Shown: positions 16,401 to 24,634 of the stretch, in pieces | Layout of the letters: every line of letters starts with the position of its first letter | Position numbering within the stretch: position 1 is the first letter of the stretch | Assembly (NCBI GenBank): GCA_964629825.1 | Contig: CAZVUW010000016.1 | Location: 1 to 41,259 of the forward strand | Direction: 5' to 3' | Source of the DNA: CAZVUW01 sp964629825 | GTDB lineage: Bacteria; Actinomycetota; Nitriliruptoria; Euzebyales; Egibacteraceae | DNA: 41,259 bases | Notes under the pieces: generated by a model | Databases searched by the model: none | What the model was told of the DNA's origin: nothing | The model's input: the letters and a program-made list of their open reading frames with translations, nothing else | Translations under genes and position numbers: made by a program

Positions 16401-19400
16401 AGCCTGCTGCTGGAGGCGCGCGGCGACGTCGCGGTGCGCGGCCAGGCCCGCGAGGCTCACGTCGGCGCGGTGGACGGCTCCCCCTGGCTCGGTCGTGATC
16501 ACGCCCAGGACCGGGTCGACGCCGTCGGGCAGGGCCAGCGGCCCCGCCGGCGGCCGCACGGACAGGTGCGCCGGTGCGGCGTTCAGCTCGACGACCGTCG
16601 CGGTCGCCCCGCCCGCGATCTCGTAGGCGACGCAGCTCGCGCCGAGGTCGTGTGGCGCGCCGGTGATCGAGCGGGTCGGCGGCGGCGGGAACGGCACCGC
16701 CCCCGGGGTGAGGCCCAGCGGGTCGGGTCCCGGTGAGGCGACCGCGAGCGGCCCTCCGTCGGCCGAGGCGATGACGACCCGCTCGGTCGGGGCACCGGCG
16801 TCGACGACCTCCGCCGTGAACGCGCGCGTGAGGGACCCGGGTCGGTTCACGGAGGGGGTGAGGACGGTGACGGCCGTGACGTCGGCGTGCGCAGCCCGGC
16901 CCTGGACGCTGATGGTCTGAGACGTCACACCGGCGGCCAGCAGCCCCGGCGCGGTCGCCGTTGACGACAGCGTGAGCGCGCCGGCGGGGATCTGGCCGTG
17001 GGTCGCCCACTCGAACGCCAGGCGATACGCGATGCGGACGGCGACGCCAGCGGTGGCCGCGCCGATCCGCCGTGCGACGGCGTGCGGGGATGCGACGTCG
17101 TCCGCACCGAGCGCCACGGACACCGCCGCGCCGTCGACCGCCAGTCCGATCGTCGACCCCGCCGCCGGCAGCGTGCGCAGCAGCAGCTCGGCGCGCGCCG
17201 GCTCGGCGGCCAGGTGCACCCGCCAGGTGTCGGTCCCGACGACCACCTCCAGCCATCCGCCAGTCGGCAGGGTGACGTCGGCCGGCAGGCCGGTGAGCTC
17301 GACGGCGCCGTCACCCTCGAGCCGCGTGACGGGTTGGAAGCCCACGGGTGGGACGCCGAGAGCGGCCATGAGGTCGCGCGGCCCCTCGATGGCGACGGGG
17401 GTCCCGGCACCGGCAGCCGCTTCGATCCTGATCGTGCCGCCGGTCTGTGTGACCGTGACCGGGGCGTCGGGGCGGACCGCCTCCGCGCGGCCGCGCTCGA
17501 TGAGGGCCTGCAGCTCCCGCAGCGAGATCGCAGTCGAGTCGGCCAGCGCGACGCCCGTGTCCAGAGCCGGAGCGGAGCCGGCTGACGGGGTCGGGAAGGT
17601 CGCCCCGCCCTTGGCCAGGGCCAGGCTGACCAGCGCGCCGGCGGCGACGGTCTCGATGACGACCGCGCTGCCCTCCGCCCACGCCCGCACCCCCTCGACG
17701 CTGGTGGCGATCCGCTGGGCCACCCCTGCGGCGGAGTCGTCATCAGCCGTGAAGGTGACGACCTGGCTGTCACCGCGAACGGTCACGGCGAGCGGCTCGG
17801 CCACCAGGTCTGCGCCGGCGAGCCGCACGGCGGCGAGGTCCGTCAGCACCACGCGGGCCGGCGCGGCGGTGATCGGCACCTCGAGCGAAGCCGCCGGGGC
17901 GTTCAGCCGCAGCCGTCCCGCGGTCAGCGGCAGAGGGTCGCGGTCGTTGATCGCCCCAGCGTCCAGCACGGCTGCGAGCACCGCCTCGATGCGGGGGGTC
18001 GAGCCGGCGGCGTCGGTGACCGGGTCGCCGTCCAGGGTGAAGGTGCGGCTGGCCCCGGCGCCTCCGATCGCGACTACGGGCACGCCGGCCTGCTGCACCA
18101 GGTCGCTTGCGATCAGGTCGCGCAGCTCGGCGCGGGACACCTCGAGGTCTGGCACGTCGCCGCTGCCGTCCCCGACGGCGACCAGGTCGAGGCCCGCTGG
18201 GACTCCGGGAACCGCGATCCGCGCCGCCCTCCCCCGCCGCCGCGTCTCCACCACCAGCACCGGGAGCACGCGCACCGACAGCGCCACGCCCTGGGTCTCG
18301 GCGCTGATCTGGAGGTCGGCCGCGCCGGAGCGAGCCATGCGATCGCCCCCCGTGGCGATGGCGACCCCGTTGACGTCGATCAGGGCTCCGGGGGTGGGCG
18401 CTCGGTCGAGGGTGATGTCACCGACGATTGACGGCCGGTGCGCTCCCCACGTGAACCACTCGGTGGCGCGGTCGTTGATCCGCAGGAACAGCTGCTCCCC
18501 CAGCAGGTCGTAGGGCTGCGCCTCGCGCGCGAGCAGTCGCCCGGTGGGCGGCTGGTCGAGCTGGACCGTCGCGCCCGCCATCCGCCGCCGTCCGGGCTGC
18601 GGTCCGGGCGCGCTGACGGCGTGCGCGTGGGCGGCGCCGGCGACGACGCTGTTGGTGACCGCGGTGAAGTCGCGCGCCGCCAGCAGCGCGCCGATCTGCT
18701 CGGCCGACAGGAGGAGCTCGTGGCGGTGCGGAGCGCCGGTGCCGTTGTCGCTGACGAGCGTCACCTGATCCGGGATCGCTCCGTCCGCGCCGAGGTCGGC
18801 CGCGGTCAGAGCCACCGCGTGGGTGTGGCCGTCGGGGGCGGCCACGAGCGCCATCCGTCGTCCCACGGTCGCGCCGCCGTCGATCTCGGTGTTGTCCGAG
18901 GACGGGAACGTCAGCGACTTGACGCGGCCGCCGTCGCGGAAGACGACCGGCAGGTCGATGGGATCCAGCGGAGCGGTGACGGCGTTCTGCCCGCTCATGG
19001 CGCCGTAGTGCAGGTGCTCCATCGCGCTGTTGCCGGTGTCGTCGAGGATGGCGACGTGATGGCCCTGGCGGACGAGCTGGCCCATGCTCGCCCGGACACC
19101 TCGCTCCAGCAGGTGGAGGTACTTGCTGTAGGTGAGGCCGCGCTCCAGGTCCCAGCCGGGGTCGTGCCCGTCGGCCCAGTCCAGGTGCTGGATGTGAAGC
19201 CGGTTCGCCGTGTTCGGGTTGCCGGTGGGCTGGTCGTCGCGGATGTCCACGATCAGCCCGGTTCGTGACACCAGGCAGTGCGAGCCGCGGTCGTGGTTCA
19301 GGTCGAAGCTGTAGCGGTTGTCGTCGTTGAAGCTCTCGCTGAACCCGCCGCCGTCGTGGGCCTGATGACTCCAGAAGCCCTGGTTGTCCTGACCGCACAT

Positions 19401-21218
19401 CCAGTCCTCGTCGGAGGGGAACGGCAGCAGGTATGGCGACGTGGAGGGATCGAGCGCGTCGAAGACGCCGTCGATGTCGGCGCCCTCGGCGACGATGTAC
19501 CACCACAGCACCTGCGTCAGGCCGCCCGCCACCAGGGCCGCGCCGGGTCCGAACAGCACGAAGCCGTTGACCCCGTCGGTGAGCCCCTGACCCTTCCCGG
19601 CAGCGCTGAGCGCCGCCCCCACGATCACCAGGATCGCCAGCACGGCGAAGATCACCCACAGCGCCGCCTGGCCGCCGACGTTGTCCTCGAACTCGGACAC
19701 CTGGCTGAACAGGAGCACGCCGATCAGCAGCGTCACCGCCGCGGTGCCCCCGACGAGCATGCCGGTCCCGGGCGGCCAGGTGATGTCACCCAGCCCGACC
19801 TTGTAGATGGGCAGGGCCAGCCACATGGCGCCCAGCCCCAGCAGCCCGCCGACCAGAAGCGGGAGGACGAGGCGCCGCACGCTCAGGTACTTGCGCAACG
19901 CGCCGCCGTAGATCAGCCCGAGGATGAAGCTCAGGAACATCACCGGCGTGTACGCCAGCCACACGTAGCGGTGCACGGGCACGCCCGGATCGGCGGGGCG
20001 GCCCTCCGCCTTCCAGCGGTCCAAGTACCAGAGGCTGCGCGCGTAGAGGTAGATCGAGCGCGGCTGGAGCGTCAGGACGTGGTACTTCATCAGGGTCAGC
20101 GCCAGCGTCGAGATCCAGTTCGAGAACGCGAACGCATCTGAGAAGCTGCCGAAGAAGCGCAGCAGGAACTGCACGCAGAAGTCGCCCCACTCGCCGAACA
20201 GGAAGCGCGTGAAGCGGTTCGCGTTGAGGAAGTCCCAGCGCACCGCCCGAGCCAGCGTCCGGAACGCCATCCACGTCGGTATCAGCAGGTCGGCGAAGAA
20301 CTGGAACAGCCGCCGGCCGCGCACCGGGTTGCCCGTGATGGCGATGTTGGCGATGGTCGCCGACAGGGCCAGCAGGTTCGTCGACAGGTCGATCGCCCAC
20401 AGCAGCCCGGGAGGGAACGGGGCCGGCAGGGCGTCGTCGGCGAGCGTCACCTCGCCCTCGGGCATCGACTGCGGGCCCTCCGGCGGCCCGATGTCGATGT
20501 CAAGGCGGAACGCCGCAGCGCAGCCGAACACGGCCTCCACGACCGGCACCACCTGCTCCGACAGGAAGCAGCCGATGCGGCGCAGCGGCGCCACGTCGAG
20601 GTCCGCCGAGGTCACCCCGTCGGCCAGGAACCCGCGCAGGAGCACGGCGACGTCGAGGCCGGCCAGGATGCCCCCGAGCGAGTCGAGCAGGGGCGCCAGC
20701 TGCGCACGCAGCACGGCCGCCGCCCGATAGGCGCGGTGTGCCTCGATGTCGTCGCGCCCCGACAGCAGCGGGGCCTCCAGCACCGCCAGGACCGCGTCGG
20801 CCAGGGAGGCGATGCGCGGCACCAGCTCGATGGGTGACAGCACCGGAAGGGCCGCGGCCACGTCGTCGATCAGACCGGACAGCAGGCCGGCCGCGACCGC
20901 AGGGTCCAGGCTGCACAGGAAATCCCCCGCCGTCCTCAGCAGGCCGGCGACGTCGAGATCCTCGTCTAGCCCCTCGCCCAGGCGCTGCAGCGACTCCAGC
21001 GGCCCACCGGTGGCGACGAGCGCGGCGAGCTGCGCTGCGAGCTCCTCGAACTGGTCCTGCAGCGCCGTCTGGAACGCGGCGGCGTAGGGCCGCAGGTCGC
21101 CCGCGCCGAAGACCGACACGACCACGTCGACGCCGTCGTCGAAGCTGGCGCGCCAGGGGTTCGCCGACGCGGTCACATCGACCAGGATCGGGTGGGTGAG
21201 CGCGTAGCCGAGGCTCAC
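13440..21218 (-). CDS. Giant 2592-aa tail-operon protein: membrane helices, M23-like peptidase region, long beta-repeat tail
   Basis: Residues 40-240 are helical. Residues 270-400 are aromatic and hydrophobic (FGSFSDAFAFSNWIS). Clear transmembrane stretches follow near 420-437, 449-470, 484-505, 517-540 and 553-575. Residues about 615-742 resemble an M23/LytM metallopeptidase: YSFDLN (Asp639), YSKYLHLL (His702), LVRQGHHVAILDDTG and EHLHYG (735-738). The first metal His is not in the standard HxxxD position; His618 or His621 could serve. Residues 743-2592 are beta-rich with six or seven degenerate repeats. Phage tape measures often carry membrane segments and M23 domains, so a membrane-penetrating, peptidoglycan-cutting or length-setting role is possible, but the long beta tail has no parallel I know. 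GTG start overlaps the previous stop (GTGA). Confidence 0.85.
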   Translation of the reverse strand: MSLGYALTHPILVDVTASANPWRASFDDGVDVVVSVFGAGDLRPYAAAFQTALQDQFEELAAQLAALVATGGPLESLQRLGEGLDEDLDVAGLLRTAGDFLCSLDPAVAAGLLSGLIDDVAAALPVLSPIELVPRIASLADAVLAVLEAPLLSGRDDIEAHRAYRAAAVLRAQLAPLLDSLGGILAGLDVAVLLRGFLADGVTSADLDVAPLRRIGCFLSEQVVPVVEAVFGCAAAFRLDIDIGPPEGPQSMPEGEVTLADDALPAPFPPGLLWAIDLSTNLLALSATIANIAITGNPVRGRRLFQFFADLLIPTWMAFRTLARAVRWDFLNANRFTRFLFGEWGDFCVQFLLRFFGSFSDAFAFSNWISTLALTLMKYHVLTLQPRSIYLYARSLWYLDRWKAEGRPADPGVPVHRYVWLAYTPVMFLSFILGLIYGGALRKYLSVRRLVLPLLVGGLLGLGAMWLALPIYKVGLGDITWPPGTGMLVGGTAAVTLLIGVLLFSQVSEFEDNVGGQAALWVIFAVLAILVIVGAALSAAGKGQGLTDGVNGFVLFGPGAALVAGGLTQVLWWYIVAEGADIDGVFDALDPSTSPYLLPFPSDEDWMCGQDNQGFWSHQAHDGGGFSESFNDDNRYSFDLNHDRGSHCLVSRTGLIVDIRDDQPTGNPNTANRLHIQHLDWADGHDPGWDLERGLTYSKYLHLLERGVRASMGQLVRQGHHVAILDDTGNSAMEHLHYGAMSGQNAVTAPLDPIDLPVVFRDGGRVKSLTFPSSDNTEIDGGATVGRRMALVAAPDGHTHAVALTAADLGADGAIPDQVTLVSDNGTGAPHRHELLLSAEQIGALLAARDFTAVTNSVVAGAAHAHAVSAPGPQPGRRRMAGATVQLDQPPTGRLLAREAQPYDLLGEQLFLRINDRATEWFTWGAHRPSIVGDITLDRAPTPGALIDVNGVAIATGGDRMARSGAADLQISAETQGVALSVRVLPVLVVETRRRGRAARIAVPGVPAGLDLVAVGDGSGDVPDLEVSRAELRDLIASDLVQQAGVPVVAIGGAGASRTFTLDGDPVTDAAGSTPRIEAVLAAVLDAGAINDRDPLPLTAGRLRLNAPAASLEVPITAAPARVVLTDLAAVRLAGADLVAEPLAVTVRGDSQVVTFTADDDSAAGVAQRIATSVEGVRAWAEGSAVVIETVAAGALVSLALAKGGATFPTPSAGSAPALDTGVALADSTAISLRELQALIERGRAEAVRPDAPVTVTQTGGTIRIEAAAGAGTPVAIEGPRDLMAALGVPPVGFQPVTRLEGDGAVELTGLPADVTLPTGGWLEVVVGTDTWRVHLAAEPARAELLLRTLPAAGSTIGLAVDGAAVSVALGADDVASPHAVARRIGAATAGVAVRIAYRLAFEWATHGQIPAGALTLSSTATAPGLLAAGVTSQTISVQGRAAHADVTAVTVLTPSVNRPGSLTRAFTAEVVDAGAPTERVVIASADGGPLAVASPGPDPLGLTPGAVPFPPPPTRSITGAPHDLGASCVAYEIAGGATATVVELNAAPAHLSVRPPAGPLALPDGVDPVLGVITTEPGGAVHRADVSLAGLAAHRDVAARLQQQAPHVVAWSTGGTGLDIDTPGGGTGWRLRLEGRPALLVLGFDSRRIDDAGGIEVAGHGNVVDGAAVSAAEIADIFDTVGALATRDPSLDYTASVSGGTLTVASPRGAVTLRSDPPSLAAELAPGAAGGAAVVSGGPFRLPSGWLLVEAGGAVLGAGLVWGRRAWVESDPVLDSDVDAFTGTLAVTVNGGLPVIVTVDAGMTTLAALVDALTIAVPAAWIGLVTRSDGSVVLRFESRRRGATSSIRVALSAAGLGFAATVTTSPANGPGSGGGSVEDLDAVTLAELAARLLAGRGTTAEPQQAVDASAATGALRLVARGGQGVALGITDPPDGLTVPAPLPGRPDLVDLAYPAPLDTGPDAVELQVTQPPGVLATRTVRAVLRAEPARLGFMALPPSAADLNGRALRITVAGATFTVTFAGVTSVNDAVAQLQRGTGWRVRASAVLVAGAPHLALETLTEGVATSLSVLTDPAVSTVFAVLGVPNPASASGSGDTADVRRVPAADYADVIDRGLLGADPVADASIDLAVEVQRDGGVAPVFQGRRSSRAGCDSSVTVVPAQGAAGSFAAALAAAPAALRLDRSMSRGPAVRAAVALPAFVDASGSPTTRDLSGSLGIRLDDHGAGADVAPAATVTVELDGTFTAAEAAARIDAALSAAGVGHAAAYPDQTIVIETLSAGLAGRVTAPAPDAPGDAAVLDALGLDAAAPLDDRGWAGNGFRGSLTTALADAAWRFEVPLTGGGTQVIDLPVSAGQSAADVAAALGPRLRDPTGTLTPSDGRNRVGLAAVGADGALSIEFFVPGVVFTLAGVPIPPVGPSRSSHRWLGFEPGVDPAFELRPTTTLRTFRMVYIAGQGGREVFCDPAVFAAASVPGGPFERLDVGWVRPPTDAAGIEQAVHRWAPGRWLLSARVAGARSDTVLGGVRTRAYAPAGEMISSGGAATGPDGEPIAFAHRVRYWLALNRSGDVLQPLRVVRVGDELLLDLLILPA

Positions 21219-24200
21219 GTCCCGCTCCCCACGCTCACGGAGCCGCTGATCGACACCGAGCCGGACACGCCGGTCGCCAGCGGGATCGCGTGCAGCAGCG
21301 CATCGAAGGCGATCTCGACCCGCTGGAGCTGGGCGGTGACCTCTGCGGCCAGGTTCACCCCGACGCTGGCCAGCAGATCCCGCAGGATCCCCGGAAGGTC
21401 CAGCAGCGGCAGGAGGTCGGCGAGGAGGCTCTCGTAGAGGGGGTCGAGCTCAGCTCCGACCACCGCGGACGGCGACAGCGCCCGGAGCCCGTCGAGGGCC
21501 GCGGCGTAGGCGGCGTCGAGGGCCGCGACGTCGTCCGGGTCGATCAGGTTGGACACGTCGAGCAGCGAGGCGAGGGCGTCGGCTGCCGCCTGCAGCGCCG
21601 CCGCCAGCGGCGCGGGGTCGAGCGCGCCCACGGCGGAGTCGATCCGCGACCACAGCGCGTCGAGCGGATCGGTGAGCGGCGACAGGTCGAGCTCTCGCAG
21701 CAGGTCGGCGGCCTCCTCGATCGCGTCGGTGACCCCGCCGATCCCCTCCGCGCCGACGATCCCATCGAGCTTGCCCGAAAGCGCCGCGACCACGTCCCCC
21801 AGGCCCGCGGCGAGCCCGGCGATGTGCGGGGCGACGCCGACGAACAGCCCGAACAGGGCCCGGACGGGGAGCTCGAGCCCGTCGCTGACGGCCGCGGCCA
21901 CCGAGGCGCGCAGCTCGGGTCGGCTCGGTGGTGTGGCGCAGTCGTGGAACACCGATCGGCCGTCGATGATCGACAGGCGGCTGTAGGTCGCCAGCCGCGC
22001 GGTCAGCGCGGGGGCCAGCGCATCGATGCGGTTGCTCAGGGCTGACCACGGGTGGACGGAGGCGTCGACGCGGTCGGTGACGGAGCGGAGACGGGTGACG
22101 AGGTCGGCCAGGCGCCGCCGCGACGGTACGGAGCGCGCGGCGGCGACGGCGTCGAGGGGGAAGGCACGGGCCAGCTCGCCGACCGTGCGTGCGGCCGGGC
22201 CCGACAGCGCCGGGCCGGCAGACTGCGCGGCCCGCAACGCCGGAGCGATGTCGGCGACGAGTGCCGGCGCCGTCACGGACGCGACCGCGGCCGCCAGCGC
22301 CTCGAAGCGATCCGCGAGAGCATTGAAGTCCGCCGTGTCGAACCGATCGACGATCGCCGCGGTGAGGTTCGCCAGCGCCGTGTCCACCTCTCCGGGCTCG
22401 GCCAGGAGGTCCGCGATGCGGGCGAGCACGCCGCGGGCCTCGGCGGCGGCGGTCAGAGACGCCCGCAGCGGGTCGAGCACCGCGTCGATCCCGTCGAACA
22501 CCTCATCCACCCCGGTCACCTCGAACAGGCGCTCCACTGCGGCGGCGATCTCGGCGTTCACCGGCTCCAGCAACGTGGAGGGACGGAGGCGGTCGACCAG
22601 GGCGGCGAGGTCGCCGTGGACGCCCACAAGCGGCGCAACGATCGCCGCGGGGTCGAGGACGGCCAGGCGGTCGATGACGCCGCGCAGCGCTTCGACCACG
22701 GCTCCGAGCAGATCCGATGGGGCGAACCGCTCCAGTGTCGACAGCGCGCTCGCGAACGGCCGGTCCAGCGCCGCCCCGACCACGACGGACGGCTTGAACT
22801 GCTCGATGCGCACGCGCAGGTCGTCCATCGCCCCCTGGAGGTCGTCGAGGACCCGCCGCGGCCCTTCGGCGACCGCCGCGGTGACCCGCTCCACGGCGGG
22901 CGCGGAGACCTCGGCGGTGAAGTCGATCGAGGCGACCACATCGACGACCTGGGCCAGCAGCGGCTTGACCGCGTCTGGGATCGAGTCGGGATCGATGGCC
23001 GACACGGCCGCCTCGAGGTCGGCGATGAGATCGATGGAGACGTCGGCGGCGACGGCGAAGTCCAGCTCCTCCAGCGCGGCGACGGCGGTCCGGAGCCCCT
23101 CGTCCACCTGGTCACGGACAGCGCGCACCTCGTCGCTGCTGACCAGGGCGGCCAGCTCGGTGATGGCCTCCTCCAGCGGCTGGGTGAGGCTGGCGGGGTC
23201 GAAGCCCTCGGCGGCGTCGCTGAGCGCGTCGACGGCGGCCGCGACGGCCACGCGCAGCGGTTCGACGGCGGGCCGGATCTCATCGTCGACGAACTCGGTG
23301 ATCGTGGCGGGCAGCGTCGCGAGGGTGGACTGGACCTGGTCGAGGCCGGCGCCCTCGATGGCGCTGTCGAGACCGTCGGCCAGAGGTTCGAGCACCGCGC
23401 CGAAGCCGTCCTCGACCGTCTGGAAGGCCGCGCGGACCTGGTCGATGGCCTCCTGGACCCCGTCACGGACGGCCGTCAGAGGGTCGGTCAGGAAGCCGAG
23501 ATCGATGGCCTGGATCTCGGCGACGGCGTCGGCGAGCGGCGCCGGCTCCGCGGCGGGGATGCCCTCCAGCAGCGCGGTCACCCGCTGGGTGACGAGGTCG
23601 GCCCCGTAGGCCGGGTAGAAGGCGCGGACGGCGCGCAGCAGCGCCAGCTCCAGATCGGCCACCAGCCGGTCGAGCCGGCCGAGGGGGGTGCCGTCGAGGT
23701 CGAGCGCGTCCGCGCCGGCCTCGAGTGCCACGACATGGCGCTCCAGGGCCGCCAGCTCGCCGGTGCTGGGCTGGACGAACGTCTCCGTGACCTTGCGCCG
23801 CAGGCCCTCGAGCAGCCCGGGGAGCTCGCTGGCCGCCGCGCTGAGAGCGGTCGGCAACGTGGACGCGGCCGTGCACTGGGCGATCAGGGGGTCCGCCACG
23901 TGGGTCCGCGGCAGCGCGATGACCGCCCCGATCGTGCTCAGACGGCCGTCGAGATGGGCCGTCAGGGCGGCCGGGGACATGCTGCTCCAGGTCACCGCGA
24001 CACCGGCCACCTCGGCCAGGTCGGACAGCACCGGGATGGTCGGCCACTTGCGCATGTCCGGCCAGACCGACCCCAGGCGCTGAAGCAGGTCGATCAGGGT
24101 GGGGCCGTCGAGACGCGGGCCGAGCGCGTCGAGCATGGACTCGAGCTCTGCGAAGCGGGCTGCCACCTCCTCGGGGTCGAGGTCGCTGCCGATCAGCGGC

Positions 24201-24634
24201 GGCATGCCGGCCTGCCGCCACAGCGCCGCCGGCAGCGGCATCCCGCTCGGCCCTGGCGTCGTCCCCGTGGCCAGCGAGAGGACCCGGCGCAGCACGTCGA
24301 CGCAGCCGGCCAGGTGCGCCATGGCGCCCAGGGTCGTCCCGGCGCCGATGCCGGCGAGCGGCGCGAGCAGCGGCGCCAGCACCGCGCTGAGGTCGACGTC
24401 GGCACCGCCGGCGAGGTCGATCAGCTGCGGGGCGAGCGCGGGCAGGGCCGCCAGCTCGGACGGGATCGGGAAAGCGCCGATCGTGTCGGTCAGATCGGCC
24501 AGGTCGGGTGGCCCGCTCGTCAGCGCCTCGACCGCGTCGGTGACCGCGGTCAGGGCGCCGACCTGGATCTCCACGTTCGCCGAGATGTCCGCGGAGGCGA
24601 ACAGGTCGTCCAGGGCGTCGAGCAGGCCGGGCAT
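21215..24634 (-). CDS. 1139-aa helical repeat protein, candidate tape measure
   Basis: Almost wholly predicted amphipathic helix built from irregular Leu/Ala/Val-rich repeats (for example IDPDSIPDAVKPLLAQ, LDPAAIVAPLVG, LDPAPLAAALQA), repeatedly starting with a Leu/Ile-Asp-Pro turn. There are no membrane helices, cysteines are few, and it ends in a short Ser/Gly tail (GVSGSVSISGSVS). It resembles long helical tape-measure or apolipoprotein-like proteins more than any enzyme. In eCIS clusters the tape measure follows the fibre genes, as here. The start ATG shares one base with the previous stop (TGATG), and the next gene overlaps its stop by four. Tape measure is the leading guess; a scaffold for the following giant protein is an alternative. 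Confidence 0.8.
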   Translation of the reverse strand: MPGLLDALDDLFASADISANVEIQVGALTAVTDAVEALTSGPPDLADLTDTIGAFPIPSELAALPALAPQLIDLAGGADVDLSAVLAPLLAPLAGIGAGTTLGAMAHLAGCVDVLRRVLSLATGTTPGPSGMPLPAALWRQAGMPPLIGSDLDPEEVAARFAELESMLDALGPRLDGPTLIDLLQRLGSVWPDMRKWPTIPVLSDLAEVAGVAVTWSSMSPAALTAHLDGRLSTIGAVIALPRTHVADPLIAQCTAASTLPTALSAAASELPGLLEGLRRKVTETFVQPSTGELAALERHVVALEAGADALDLDGTPLGRLDRLVADLELALLRAVRAFYPAYGADLVTQRVTALLEGIPAAEPAPLADAVAEIQAIDLGFLTDPLTAVRDGVQEAIDQVRAAFQTVEDGFGAVLEPLADGLDSAIEGAGLDQVQSTLATLPATITEFVDDEIRPAVEPLRVAVAAAVDALSDAAEGFDPASLTQPLEEAITELAALVSSDEVRAVRDQVDEGLRTAVAALEELDFAVAADVSIDLIADLEAAVSAIDPDSIPDAVKPLLAQVVDVVASIDFTAEVSAPAVERVTAAVAEGPRRVLDDLQGAMDDLRVRIEQFKPSVVVGAALDRPFASALSTLERFAPSDLLGAVVEALRGVIDRLAVLDPAAIVAPLVGVHGDLAALVDRLRPSTLLEPVNAEIAAAVERLFEVTGVDEVFDGIDAVLDPLRASLTAAAEARGVLARIADLLAEPGEVDTALANLTAAIVDRFDTADFNALADRFEALAAAVASVTAPALVADIAPALRAAQSAGPALSGPAARTVGELARAFPLDAVAAARSVPSRRRLADLVTRLRSVTDRVDASVHPWSALSNRIDALAPALTARLATYSRLSIIDGRSVFHDCATPPSRPELRASVAAAVSDGLELPVRALFGLFVGVAPHIAGLAAGLGDVVAALSGKLDGIVGAEGIGGVTDAIEEAADLLRELDLSPLTDPLDALWSRIDSAVGALDPAPLAAALQAAADALASLLDVSNLIDPDDVAALDAAYAAALDGLRALSPSAVVGAELDPLYESLLADLLPLLDLPGILRDLLASVGVNLAAEVTAQLQRVEIAFDALLHAIPLATGVSGSVSISGSVSVGSGT

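Noticed and set aside
13428..16736. Very long plus-strand frame (over 1100 codons) opposite the giant gene
   Set aside because: Low-complexity Arg/Gly/Asp-rich mirror of the real coding strand, typical of GC-rich antisense frames; it holds no domain.
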